Origin: Acidimangrovimonas sediminis
GTDB lineage: Bacteria; Pseudomonadota; Alphaproteobacteria; Rhodobacterales; Rhodobacteraceae
Assembly (NCBI RefSeq): GCF_002871005.1
Contig: NZ_PHSN01000008.1
Location: 62,001 to 126,000 of the forward strand
Direction: 5' to 3'
DNA length: 64,000 bases
Both the position numbers and the translations under genes were made by a program. Position 1 is the first letter of the stretch. Every line of letters starts with the position of its first letter. The notes under the pieces are model-generated. The model was given only the letters and a program-made list of their open reading frames with translations. It was not told the origin of the DNA and made no database searches. Positions 30,960-39,112 of this stretch are shown piece by piece.

Positions 30960-31017
30960 AGGCGCGCGCGTCGGTCGGCGGGACCGTCCGGCGCCGCACC
31001 CCGCCGAGGGCGCTTGG

Positions 31018-31806
31018 TCACGCGGGCTTCGGCCCGACCACGGCGAAAAGTCCGCCCTGCGGGTCGCGCGCCTGGGCCACCAGCGCGGGGCCGGGCACTT
31101 CCATCGGCCCGTTGACGACCTTGCCGCCCTGCGCCTCGATCCCGGCCAGCGCCGCCGCGACGTCGTTCACGCCGAAATACACCAGCCAGAAGGGGCGGGG
31201 GACCGGCGCGACCTTGGGCATCATGCCGCCGATCTGCGTGCCTTCACGGGCAAAGACGTCGTAGCTGCCCATCTCGCCCATCGGCATCGCGTGATCCAGC
31301 GTCCAGCCGAAGCGCCCGGCATAGAAGCCGAGCGCCGCCTTCTGGTCGGTGGTCTGCAACTCCAGCCAGTTGCCATGGCCCGCCTTGCCCTGGTCGAAGG
31401 CCCGGCCCGCGCCATCCTGCGCGCCACCCCCTTCCATCGGCAGCGGCTGCAAGAGCCCGAATACCGCGCCCTGCGGATCCGCGACGACGGCAAAGCGCCC
31501 GGTGCCGGGAATGTCGGCGGGCGCCTTGTGAACCTCGCCGCCCTGGGCGCGGATCGCCTCGGCCTCGGCATCCACGTCGGTGACCGCGAGGTACATCACC
31601 CAGAACGGCGGCATGCCCGGCTCCGGCACCGCCATCATGCCGGCGGCCATCGTGCCCTCCGCCTTTGCCAGCAGATAGGTGAAACCCTCCATCCCGGCAT
31701 CCGTCACCTCCCAACCGAACAGCCCGGAATAGAAGGCCTTCGCCGCGTCGAGGTCGGGGCTCATCAGTTCGAACCAGCAGGGCAGGCCGTGGAAACTGTC
31801 GCTCAT
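31018..31806 (-). CDS. Two-domain VOC (glyoxalase/dioxygenase-like) protein
   Basis: 262 residues, two vicinal-oxygen-chelate domains (about 1-125 and 135-262). Each begins with a CWFELMSPDLDAAKAFYSGLFGW-like strand-helix (second: WLELQTTDQKAALGFYAGRFGW) and ends with a DPQGA or DPQGG strand (AVVADPQGAVFGL, ARDPQGGLFAVVG). Such paired domains occur in bacterial bleomycin-resistance-like and hydroxylase-type proteins of unknown substrate. Its start overlaps the DUF1428 gene stop (ATGA), so the two are co-translated. The divergent HxlR regulator probably controls them. Confidence 0.88.
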   Translation of the reverse strand: MSDSFHGLPCWFELMSPDLDAAKAFYSGLFGWEVTDAGMEGFTYLLAKAEGTMAAGMMAVPEPGMPPFWVMYLAVTDVDAEAEAIRAQGGEVHKAPADIPGTGRFAVVADPQGAVFGLLQPLPMEGGGAQDGAGRAFDQGKAGHGNWLELQTTDQKAALGFYAGRFGWTLDHAMPMGEMGSYDVFAREGTQIGGMMPKVAPVPRPFWLVYFGVNDVAAALAGIEAQGGKVVNGPMEVPGPALVAQARDPQGGLFAVVGPKPA

Positions 31807-32165
31807 GTCGCATCCTCCGAGGTCATGATCGGTGTGAAGCCGCCAAAGATCATCCGGCGGCCGTCGAAGGGCATCCCGCCCAGCCCGGCGATCACGGTCG
31901 CGTCGGACATCTTCGCCATGGCGGCGTCGCGGGTCGGCCTGTCGGGCCAAAGGATCCAGCTGAACACCACCTTCTCGCCCGGTGCGGCCTGCACCGCGCG
32001 GCGGAAATCCGTCTGCTGGCCGTCGGGCACATCGTCTTCCCAGCATTCCATCGTGCCAGTCGCGCCGAGATCGCGGAACATCGCCCAGGCGCGGCGGGTG
32101 AAGGCGAGATAGGCCTCCTGTCCGTCCGCAGGCACGGGGGTGAGGAACCCGTCGACATAGGTCAT
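31803..32165 (-). CDS. DUF1428 family protein
   Basis: 120 residues. The pattern MTYVDGFLTPVP, GATGTMECWEDDVPDGQQTDFRRAVQ (key GTMECWEDDVPDG), SWILWPDRPTRDAAM and FDGRRMIFGGF is DUF1428, a dimeric ferredoxin-like (DABB-type) fold of unknown function that often sits with VOC proteins. GAAAGGG lies upstream of ATG 32165. It is the first gene of the pair opposite the HxlR regulator. Confidence 0.92.
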   Translation of the reverse strand: MTYVDGFLTPVPADGQEAYLAFTRRAWAMFRDLGATGTMECWEDDVPDGQQTDFRRAVQAAPGEKVVFSWILWPDRPTRDAAMAKMSDATVIAGLGGMPFDGRRMIFGGFTPIMTSEDAT

Positions 32166-32241
32166 CGCACATGCCCTTTCGATTCTCCCTGAGACAAGGC
32201 TGAGCGTTGAAGTTACAAAAAACAACTATAAATTAGAAAAC
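32166..32241. promoter_or_regulatory. Divergent promoter region with AT-rich core
   Basis: 76 bases between DUF1428 and the HxlR gene. The core (about 32207-32240) is strikingly AT-rich with A-tracts, TTGAAG at 32207-32212 and TATAAA at 32227-32232 only 14 bases apart. It probably holds the operator for the HxlR regulator. Confidence 0.5.
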
Positions 32242-32886
32242 ATGACCAAGGCAGGCGAAACCCCGCAAAGACGCTATGAGGAGGGCTGCATCGCGGCCCA
32301 TGCCCTCGACCTGATCGGCGACCGCTGGGCGCTTCTGGTGGTGCGCGAGCTGATGTTGGGGCCGCGCCGTTTCGGTGCGATCCGGGCGGGCCTGCCCGGG
32401 ATCAGCGCGAACATCCTGACCCGGCGTCTGGGCGACCTGCAGGCGGCCGGCGTGGTCGAGACGCGGCAGATCCCGGCGCCGGCCTCGGTTCAGGTCTATG
32501 CGCTGAGCGCGGCGGGCAGGGGGCTTTGGCCTGTGATCCGCGCGCTTTGCCGGTGGGGCGCGGGGATGCCGGGGCACGACCCGGGGCTCTTCATCTCGCC
32601 CACCGCGCTGATGCTGTCGATGCGGGCGATGGCCGCGCCGGGCGGCCCTCGGCTGACGATTGGCTTCGACTTCGACGGCGACGGATTCGAGGGGCGGATG
32701 GACGGCACCTACAAGGTCGCGCGGGCCGAGGTGCCGGGCGGCGACATCGGGTTCTCGGGCACGACCAACGCGGTGGCCGCGGCGGTCTACGGGCCGCAGC
32801 CGCTGGCCGAGACGGCAGAAACGGTGGGGTTCCGCGGCGACCTCGCGCTGGGGCAGGCCTTCGTCGACCGGTTTCACCTGCGCTGA
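32242..32886 (+). CDS. HxlR family transcriptional regulator with C-terminal extension
   Basis: 214 residues, about twice the size of a minimal HxlR protein. The N-terminal winged helix (RYEEGCIAAHALDLIGDRWALLVVRELMLGPRRFGAIRAGLPGISANILTRRL; key WALLVVREL and RRFGAI) is standard. Cys15 lies where redox-sensing HxlR proteins often carry the reactive cysteine. The C-terminal ~110 residues (LTIGFDFDGDGFEGRMDGTYKVAR) look like an SCP2-type domain as in other long HxlR proteins. Divergent from the DUF1428-VOC pair, its likely target. Confidence 0.88.
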   Translation: MTKAGETPQRRYEEGCIAAHALDLIGDRWALLVVRELMLGPRRFGAIRAGLPGISANILTRRLGDLQAAGVVETRQIPAPASVQVYALSAAGRGLWPVIRALCRWGAGMPGHDPGLFISPTALMLSMRAMAAPGGPRLTIGFDFDGDGFEGRMDGTYKVARAEVPGGDIGFSGTTNAVAAAVYGPQPLAETAETVGFRGDLALGQAFVDRFHLR

Positions 32887-32938
32887 GCCGTTGCTAGATC
32901 CCCGAACGGGGCGTCGTCCCGCCCGTTCGAATGACCGC

Positions 32939-33370
32939 TCAGATCGCCCGGTCGATCTTGGTCGACAGCTGGATCAGGCTTTCCGACGATTTCACCCCGG
33001 GAATCGCTCCCACCTGGTCGAGGACAAGGTCGAGCTCCTGCGTCGTGCCCGCCGCGATCTGCACGATCAGATCAACCCGGCCCGTGGTGGTGTGGACAAT
33101 CTCGACCTCCGGCATCCCTTTCAGTCGTTGCAGGATCTGCGGTGTGGACCGCGGTTCGACCTGCACCAGAACGGTCGCGCGAATCCGCCGGCCAAGCGCC
33201 ACGTTACCCAGCTTCACCGTGTAGCCCGCGATGATTCCCGTTCGTTCCAGCCGCTCGATCCGGGCCTGAACGGTCGATCGCGCCACCTTGAAACGCCGCG
33301 CGAGACGCGAGGTCGAGGTGCTGCTGTCCGCCGCCAGCGCCGCCAGAAGCTTCTCGTCGAGGTCGTCCAT
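32939..33370 (-). CDS. Lrp/AsnC family transcriptional regulator
   Basis: 143 residues: N-terminal helix-turn-helix (DLDEKLLAALAADSSTSTSRLARRFKVARSTVQARIERLE) and a C-terminal RAM domain (VEIVHTTTGRVDLIVQIAA). It is divergent from the ornithine-decarboxylase-like gene, which is a plausible target; two inverted repeats of the right type lie in the shared 232-base region. The effector is unknown, possibly a basic amino acid or polyamine precursor. Confidence 0.9.
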   Translation of the reverse strand: MDDLDEKLLAALAADSSTSTSRLARRFKVARSTVQARIERLERTGIIAGYTVKLGNVALGRRIRATVLVQVEPRSTPQILQRLKGMPEVEIVHTTTGRVDLIVQIAAGTTQELDLVLDQVGAIPGVKSSESLIQLSTKIDRAI

Positions 33371-33398
33371 CGAAGCCTTGCGAATTTGCCTGCCAGTT

Positions 33399-33450
33399 TC
33401 GTCATTTTGACGACGATTTCGGACAATTCAACCCTTTTCATCGGTGAAAA
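33399..33450. promoter_or_regulatory. Two inverted repeats between lrp and the decarboxylase gene
   Basis: TCGTCA-TTT-TGACGA (33399-33413) is a perfect 15-base Lrp-type site 29 bases from the regulator's start. TTTTCA-TCGG-TGAAAA (33435-33450) is a second perfect repeat. Both suit binding by the adjacent Lrp-family protein. Confidence 0.6.
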
Positions 33451-33602
33451 CAACATTCATATGGGCGAGACTTGCTTTCAGGATCAAAGGGCGCGCACAG
33501 CTCGTACCTGGCCTGGTTTGGTTGAACGCGCATGCGGCTCCGAACTGGTCATGCCAGGGCTGGAAGGCTTGCGCTCTGTTGGCAGCGAAAGGGAACACGC
33601 CG

Positions 33603-34748
33603 ATGGGGCTCTCGAAGACAATCTGGACCAACCCGTCCGAATTCCTCAAATCGAATCAACCTGATAGCCCGGCGATGTTCTTTTCGCCCGCGGTTCTGCA
33701 GGCGACCGCCCGGCGGTTCCTGAACGGCTTTCCGGGGCTGGTGACCTATGCCGTGAAATCGAACCCGGACGAGATCGTCATCGCCAACCTCGCGACCGCG
33801 GGGATCCAGGGCTTCGACGTCGCCTCGCCGAACGAGATCGCGATGATCCGCCGGCTCGCACCGCATGCCGCGCTGCACTACAACAACCCGGTCCGCGCGC
33901 GCAGCGAAATCCGCGCCGCGGTCGAGATGGGCGTGAAGTCGTGGTCAGTCGACAGCCACTCGGAGCTGGCCAAGCTGATCGAGCTGGTGCCGGCCGAGAA
34001 TTGCGAGATCTCGGTGCGCTTCAAGCTTCCGGTGCAGGGGGCTGCCTACAACTTCGGCGCCAAGTTCGGCGCGACAGTCGACCTGGCGATCGAGCTTCTG
34101 GCGAAGGCGGCGCAGGCGGGCTTCATCCCCTCGCTCACTTTCCACCCGGGCACCCAGTGCACCGATCCCGCGGCGTGGGAGACCTACATCCACACCGCCG
34201 CCGAGATCGCGCAGGGCGCGGACGTCACGATCCGCCGGCTGAACGTGGGCGGCGGCTTCCCCTCGCACCGGCTGAACGACGTGCAGCCGCAGCTCGAGGC
34301 GATCTTCGCCCTGATCGACAGCGCCACGACCGAGGCTTTCGGCGACGCCCGCCCCGCGCTGGTGTGCGAGCCGGGCCGCGGCCTCTGCGCCGAGGCGTTC
34401 ACGCTGGCCGCCCGGGTCAAGGCGATCCGCGACGATCAGCACGTGTTCCTGAACGACGGCGTCTACGGCGCGCTGATGGAGCTGCCGATGATCGGCGTGA
34501 TCGACCGGATCGAGGCGGTCTCTCCCACCGGTCAGCGCCGCACCGGCGACACGGTCAACCGCATCGTCTTCGGCCCGACCTGCGACAGCGTCGACCGCCT
34601 GCCGGGCGAGCTGCCGCTGCCGGGCGACCTTGAGGAGGAGGATTACCTCGTCTTCCACGGCATGGGCGCCTATTCGATGGCCACCAATACCCGGTTCAAC
34701 GGCTTCGGCGACCTGGGCCTCGTGACGGTCCTGTCTCTGCAAGGCTGA
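33603..34748 (+). CDS. Fold-III PLP decarboxylase, ornithine decarboxylase-like
   Basis: 381 residues. PLP lysine in VTYAVKSNP, the catalytic core SVRFKLPV, TFHPGTQC (His), GGGFPSH, and CEPGRGLCAEAF are the alanine-racemase-fold decarboxylase (group IV) landmarks; the C-terminal GPTCDSVDRLPGE and GAYSMA supply the second-subunit catalytic cysteine and aspartate. Length and pattern match eukaryotic-type ODC as used by alphaproteobacteria to make putrescine (or cadaverine). ATG 33603 follows GAAAGGGA. The divergent Lrp regulator and its sites suggest amino-acid-responsive control. A hairpin follows the stop. Confidence 0.9.
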   Translation: MGLSKTIWTNPSEFLKSNQPDSPAMFFSPAVLQATARRFLNGFPGLVTYAVKSNPDEIVIANLATAGIQGFDVASPNEIAMIRRLAPHAALHYNNPVRARSEIRAAVEMGVKSWSVDSHSELAKLIELVPAENCEISVRFKLPVQGAAYNFGAKFGATVDLAIELLAKAAQAGFIPSLTFHPGTQCTDPAAWETYIHTAAEIAQGADVTIRRLNVGGGFPSHRLNDVQPQLEAIFALIDSATTEAFGDARPALVCEPGRGLCAEAFTLAARVKAIRDDQHVFLNDGVYGALMELPMIGVIDRIEAVSPTGQRRTGDTVNRIVFGPTCDSVDRLPGELPLPGDLEEEDYLVFHGMGAYSMATNTRFNGFGDLGLVTVLSLQG

Positions 34749-34769
34749 TCTTCCCGCAGGGGATGGAGG

Positions 34770-34808
34770 CGCGGCGTTCCCGGCGACGGGGGCGCCGCGT
34801 TGCGTTTG
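34770..34808 (+). terminator. Hairpin terminator after the ODC-like gene
   Basis: Arms CGCGGCG (34770-34776) and CGCCGCG (34793-34799) then TTGCGTTT. Weak T-run; moderate support. Confidence 0.5.
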
Positions 34809-34935
34809 GCGGGTTTTCGGCGACGTGGGGCTGGCGGTGCAGAAACCCGATTCTGCGTTGCGGCGTCTGGACAGCGCCGCGCGACGGGTTAGGCTCCCCC
34901 CAGCGAGCGAGGGCCAGCAGGGAAGGGCGCAGGGT

Positions 34936-37242
34936 ATGAGCGGATTCGGAAAGAGCCAGTCGATCAAGCGGGTCGAGGATGTGCGGCTGTTGACCGGCGA
35001 GGGCCGGTTCATCGACGATACGCGGCCCGATGGCGCGCTGGTCGCGCAATTCCTGCGCTCCCCGGTCGCGCATGCCGAGATCACGACGCTCGACGTGGCC
35101 GAGGCCCGCGCGATGCCGGGAGTCGCGGCCGTGCTGACGCTGACGGATCTGGAGGCGGCGGGGCTTGCGGCGAACGTCCCCGCGACCTGCGTGCAGAATT
35201 CCGACGGCTCCATGGGGGCCGCGCCCGAGCGTCCGGCGCTGGCGCGCAACCGGGTGCGGTATGTCGGCGAGCCGATCGCGCTGGTGCTGGCCGAGACCGT
35301 GATGCAGGCGCGCGACGCGGCCGAGGCGATCGCGGTCGAATTCGATGACCTGCCGGTGCATCTGGAGATCGCGCCGGGCGGACCGCAGATCCATGACGAG
35401 GCGCCGGAAAACGTGGCCTACGACTGGACCCTCGGCGATGCCGAGGCGACCGAGGCGGCCTTTGCCGCCGCCGCCCGCACCGTGACGCTGCGGGTCGAGG
35501 ACAACCGGATCATCGTCAACTCGATGGAGCCGCGCGGCGTCACCGCCGACTGGGACGGATCGCGCCTGCACCTGGCCTTCAACAGCCAGGGCGTATGGAA
35601 CCTCAAGCGGCAAATGGCAAAGGCGCTCTCGCTCGACGCCGGCGCGGTGCATATCACCACCGGCGACGTTGGCGGCGGCTTCGGCATGAAGGCGGGGCCG
35701 TACCCCGAGCATTTCGCCGTCGCCACGGCGGCAAAGATCCTCGGCCGCCCCTGCCACTGGATGAGCGACCGCGGCGAGGCGATGCTGACCGACAACGCCG
35801 GCCGGGACCTCGTGAGCGTGGCCGAGCTGGCGTTCGACGCGGATCACCGGATCACCGCCTACCGGGTGGACATCCTGTCGAACCTCGGCGCCTACAACTC
35901 GAACTTCGGGCAGCTGATCCAGTCGCAGATCTCCTCGCGCGTGCTGACCAGCGTCTATGACGTGCAGACGGTGCATGTACGCGCGCGGGGCATCTACACC
36001 AACACCACCCAGACCGATGCCTATCGCGGCGCAGGCCGGCCCGAGGCGATCTACACGCTGGAACGCACGATGGACATGGCCGCGCGTGAGCTGGGGGTGG
36101 ATCCGCTGACCCTGCGGCGCAAGAACTTCATCCCGCCGGCGGCCTTCCCCTACAAGACTGCCTCGGGCGAGTTCTACGACGTGGGCGAATTCGACCGGGT
36201 GATGAGCCGGGTGGCGCAGGAGGCCGACCTTGCGGGCCTCGCCGAACGGCGCCGCGCGTCCGAGGCGAAGGGGATGCTGCGCGGCGTGGGCCTGTCCTAT
36301 TACCTCGAGGCGATCCTCGGCGACCCGACCGAGGGTGCGAAGGTGGAATTCGCCGAGGATGGCACGGTGAACCTCTATGTCGGCACCCAGTCGAACGGGC
36401 AGGGGCACGAGACGGTCTACGCCCAGTTCCTGTCGGACCGGATGGGCATTCCGGTGGACAAGATCGTCGTGGTGCAGGGCGACAGCGATCTGATCGCCAA
36501 GGGCGGCGGCACCGGCGGGTCGCGCTCCGTCACCGTGCAGTCCGTGGCGACCATGGCGACGGCCGAGGCGATGATCGCGAATTTTGCCGATTTCCTGGAA
36601 GGCGAGATGGGCGAGCGGCCGGAATTCGACGGCACGCGCTTCCGCGCGCCGGGATCGAACCTGACGCCGACGGTGATGGAGGCGGCAGAGATGGCGCGCC
36701 GGGCCGGGCGGCCCGAATTGCTGACCCATCACGAGGAAACCAAGCTGCCCGGGCGGTCCTATCCCAATGGCGCGCATGTGGCCGAAGTCGAGATCGACCC
36801 CGAGACGGGGCAACTCACACTCGATCGTTATACGATCACTGACGATTTCGGGAATATCCTGCATCCTCAGCTGGCCGAGGGGCAGGTGCACGGCGGCGTG
36901 GCGCAGGGATTCGGGCAGGCGGTGATGGAACACGTGGGATTTGATGAAACCGGACAGCTTCTGACGGGTTCCTTCATGGACTACGCGATGCCGCGCGCCT
37001 CGGACATGCCGATGATGCGCTTCACCACGGAACCCGTGCCCTCGACGGCGAACCCGCTGGGCATGAAGGGCTGTGGCGAGGCGGGCACGGTGGGGGCGCT
37101 GGCGGCGGTGACCAATGCCGCGCTCGATGCGCTCTGGGCACGCGGGGTCCGAAGGGTGGATATGCCGCTGACACCGTCCCGGGTCTGGGGGTGGCTCAGA
37201 GAGGCCGAAACGGAGGCAATGGAAGGCGGTGTCGCGGGTTAA
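34936..37242 (+). CDS. Xanthine dehydrogenase family molybdopterin-binding (large) subunit, form II CoxL-like
   Basis: 768 residues, full-length large subunit of a molybdenum hydroxylase. The N-terminal Ald_Xan_dh domain (GFGKSQSIKRVEDVRLLTGEGRFIDD) and Mo-cofactor domain are both present; GGGFGMK and AYRGAGRPEA (residues 362-371) are the Moco-contact motifs. AYRGAGR rather than AYxCSFR places it in form II, which is not a true CO dehydrogenase. Family members need medium FAD and small 2Fe-2S subunits, but none is adjacent. Thus its partners are encoded elsewhere or the enzyme is orphaned. Substrate unknown. ATG 34936 is preferred to upstream in-frame ATG because of AAGGG and the family start. 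Confidence 0.93.
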   Translation: MSGFGKSQSIKRVEDVRLLTGEGRFIDDTRPDGALVAQFLRSPVAHAEITTLDVAEARAMPGVAAVLTLTDLEAAGLAANVPATCVQNSDGSMGAAPERPALARNRVRYVGEPIALVLAETVMQARDAAEAIAVEFDDLPVHLEIAPGGPQIHDEAPENVAYDWTLGDAEATEAAFAAAARTVTLRVEDNRIIVNSMEPRGVTADWDGSRLHLAFNSQGVWNLKRQMAKALSLDAGAVHITTGDVGGGFGMKAGPYPEHFAVATAAKILGRPCHWMSDRGEAMLTDNAGRDLVSVAELAFDADHRITAYRVDILSNLGAYNSNFGQLIQSQISSRVLTSVYDVQTVHVRARGIYTNTTQTDAYRGAGRPEAIYTLERTMDMAARELGVDPLTLRRKNFIPPAAFPYKTASGEFYDVGEFDRVMSRVAQEADLAGLAERRRASEAKGMLRGVGLSYYLEAILGDPTEGAKVEFAEDGTVNLYVGTQSNGQGHETVYAQFLSDRMGIPVDKIVVVQGDSDLIAKGGGTGGSRSVTVQSVATMATAEAMIANFADFLEGEMGERPEFDGTRFRAPGSNLTPTVMEAAEMARRAGRPELLTHHEETKLPGRSYPNGAHVAEVEIDPETGQLTLDRYTITDDFGNILHPQLAEGQVHGGVAQGFGQAVMEHVGFDETGQLLTGSFMDYAMPRASDMPMMRFTTEPVPSTANPLGMKGCGEAGTVGALAAVTNAALDALWARGVRRVDMPLTPSRVWGWLREAETEAMEGGVAG

Positions 37243-38455
37243 GCAGCTTCTCGCACGGATCTGGCCACGGCGCCGGGTCACGTCGCAAACTCCGGCGGGC
37301 GCGCGGTTCGCGCGTGAACCGGTCGATCACGTCGTCATCCTCGACGGCACCCTGTCGACCCTCGACGCCGGGATGGAGACGAATGCGGGCCTGGCCTACA
37401 AGCTGCTGTCCGAACTGACGCCCTCGCCCCGCCTGTCGCTTTACTACGAGGCGGGGATCCAGTGGCAAAGCTGGCGCCAGTCGGCCGACGTGATCTCGGG
37501 GCGGGGGATCAACCGTCAGATCCGCCGCGCCTACGGCTTCCTTGCTTCTCGCTACCGCCCGGGCGACCGGATCTTTCTGTTCGGCTACTCGCGCGGGGCC
37601 TATGCGGTACGCTCGCTGGCGGGGGTGATCGACCGGGTCGGCCTCGTGCGGGCCGAGGAGGCGACGGTGCGCAACATCCGCACCGCCTACCGCCATTACC
37701 AGATGCCGCCGGGGCGCGACGCGGGCCGGGCCTTCGCCCGCCGCTTCTGCCATGCCGACGTGAAGATCGAGATGGTGGGCGTTTTCGACACCGTGAAGGC
37801 GCTTGGCTGGCGGCTGCCGCTGCTGTGGCGGATGAGCGCGCCGCAGCACGCGTTTCACAACCACGACCTTGGCCCGGCGATCCTGCGCGGCTTTCACGCG
37901 CTGGCGCTGGACGAGACGCGGCGGGCCTTCGATCCGGTGCTGTGGACGACCCCCGACGCCTGGGAAGGGCGGGTGGAACAAGTCTGGTTTCGCGGTACCC
38001 ATGGCGATGTCGGCGGCATGCTGGGGGGCTTCTCGCCCGGGCGGCCGCTGTCGAACATCCCGCTGGTCTGGATGCTGGACAAGGCGGCCGGATCGGGGCT
38101 GACCCTGCCGCCGCGCTGGCGCGAGCGGTTCGAGACCGATGCCGAGGCGCCGATGTGCGGCACCTGGATGGGCTGGGGCAAGGCCTTCCTGATCCGTCGC
38201 CGCCGCCCGATCGGCCGCGACGCCTCGGAAGCGGTACATCCCACTGCCCGGTCCTGGTACGAGGCCCGCCACCTGCACCGGCGCCGGCTGCCGCGGATCG
38301 CGCTGCCCAGGATTACGCTGCCAAGAAGCCTTGCCGCGGCGCGGGCGACGCCGGTCGCCGCGCCGATCATGGCCCCTGCGGCGGCCGAGGTGCCGCGCCC
38401 GATGCCAGAGGAGAGTGGCCCCGCCGCGCCGGCGGGCCTGCACCCGGCGCCGTGA
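37229..38455 (+). CDS. DUF2235 domain protein (Tle1-like alpha/beta hydrolase)
   Basis: 408 residues starting at GTG 37229, 14 bases inside the previous gene, with GGAAGG just upstream. The DUF2235 landmarks are visible: HVVILDGTLSTLDAG at the start, the nucleophile elbow FGYSRGAY (GxSxG, Ser), and GTHGDVGG near residue 255 bearing the catalytic His/Asp. The family includes type VI phospholipase effectors (Tle1) and many uncharacterised hydrolases; no T6SS gene or signal peptide is present. The C-terminal ~50 residues are Ala/Pro-rich. Overlap with the hydroxylase gene indicates co-transcription but no known functional link. Confidence 0.87.
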   Translation: MSRVKQLLARIWPRRRVTSQTPAGARFAREPVDHVVILDGTLSTLDAGMETNAGLAYKLLSELTPSPRLSLYYEAGIQWQSWRQSADVISGRGINRQIRRAYGFLASRYRPGDRIFLFGYSRGAYAVRSLAGVIDRVGLVRAEEATVRNIRTAYRHYQMPPGRDAGRAFARRFCHADVKIEMVGVFDTVKALGWRLPLLWRMSAPQHAFHNHDLGPAILRGFHALALDETRRAFDPVLWTTPDAWEGRVEQVWFRGTHGDVGGMLGGFSPGRPLSNIPLVWMLDKAAGSGLTLPPRWRERFETDAEAPMCGTWMGWGKAFLIRRRRPIGRDASEAVHPTARSWYEARHLHRRRLPRIALPRITLPRSLAAARATPVAAPIMAPAAAEVPRPMPEESGPAAPAGLHPAP

Positions 38456-38543
38456 CATCGGGCGCCCTGACACCCGGCACCGGAGAGATTTGGACGAGAC
38501 CTTTGGGGAGGGGGCCTTGGCCCGAGGGACTTGGGCGGGGGCC

Positions 38544-39008
38544 TCAGATCGGGGTATCTTTCACCGATTCCATCGCGACATAGGTCGAGGTGGCGGTCAC
38601 ATGGGGCAGGGCCGAGATCCGCTCCGCCAAGACCTTGCGGTATTCCTGGATGTCCGCCGTCCGCACCTTGAGGAGGTAGTCGAAATGCCCCGCGATCATG
38701 TGGCATTCCTCGATCTCGCCCACGGTCGTCACCGCCTTGTTGAAGGCTTGCAGCGCGGCCTCGCGCGTGTCCGAAAGCTTGACCTCGACGAAGGCGACAT
38801 GGGCAAGGCCCATCCGGATCGGGTCGAGCAGGGCGCGGTAGCCGGTGATCACCCCGGCTTCCTCCAGCCGTTTGAGCCGCGCTTGGGTCGGCGATTTCGA
38901 CAATCCGATGCGGCGGGCCAGCTCTGTCGCGCTGATCCTGCCCTCGGCCGACAGGACCCGCAGGATCGCATGGTCGAAACGGTCGAGGTCCGCCGGGTCT
39001 TGTGGCAT
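38544..39008 (-). CDS. putR: Lrp family regulator of proline utilisation (PutR)
   Basis: 154 residues with the Lrp helix-turn-helix (AILRVLSAEGRISATELARRIGLS) and RAM domain. It is divergent from putA, 104 bases apart. In Rhodobacteraceae and relatives PutR is the proline-responsive activator of putA and the PutA protein has no DNA-binding domain of its own, as here. The position and the family make the call strong, though not proven by sequence alone. Confidence 0.88.
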   Translation of the reverse strand: MPQDPADLDRFDHAILRVLSAEGRISATELARRIGLSKSPTQARLKRLEEAGVITGYRALLDPIRMGLAHVAFVEVKLSDTREAALQAFNKAVTTVGEIEECHMIAGHFDYLLKVRTADIQEYRKVLAERISALPHVTATSTYVAMESVKDTPI

Positions 39009-39112
39009 GTCATTCTCCGAATATTCAGTTCTTTCGGCCTGCCGTTGAGTCTAATTCAGGACAAACGGGTGGCCGCTCCGGCCTATGATGACCCATCAAG
39101 GAGAATCGCGCC

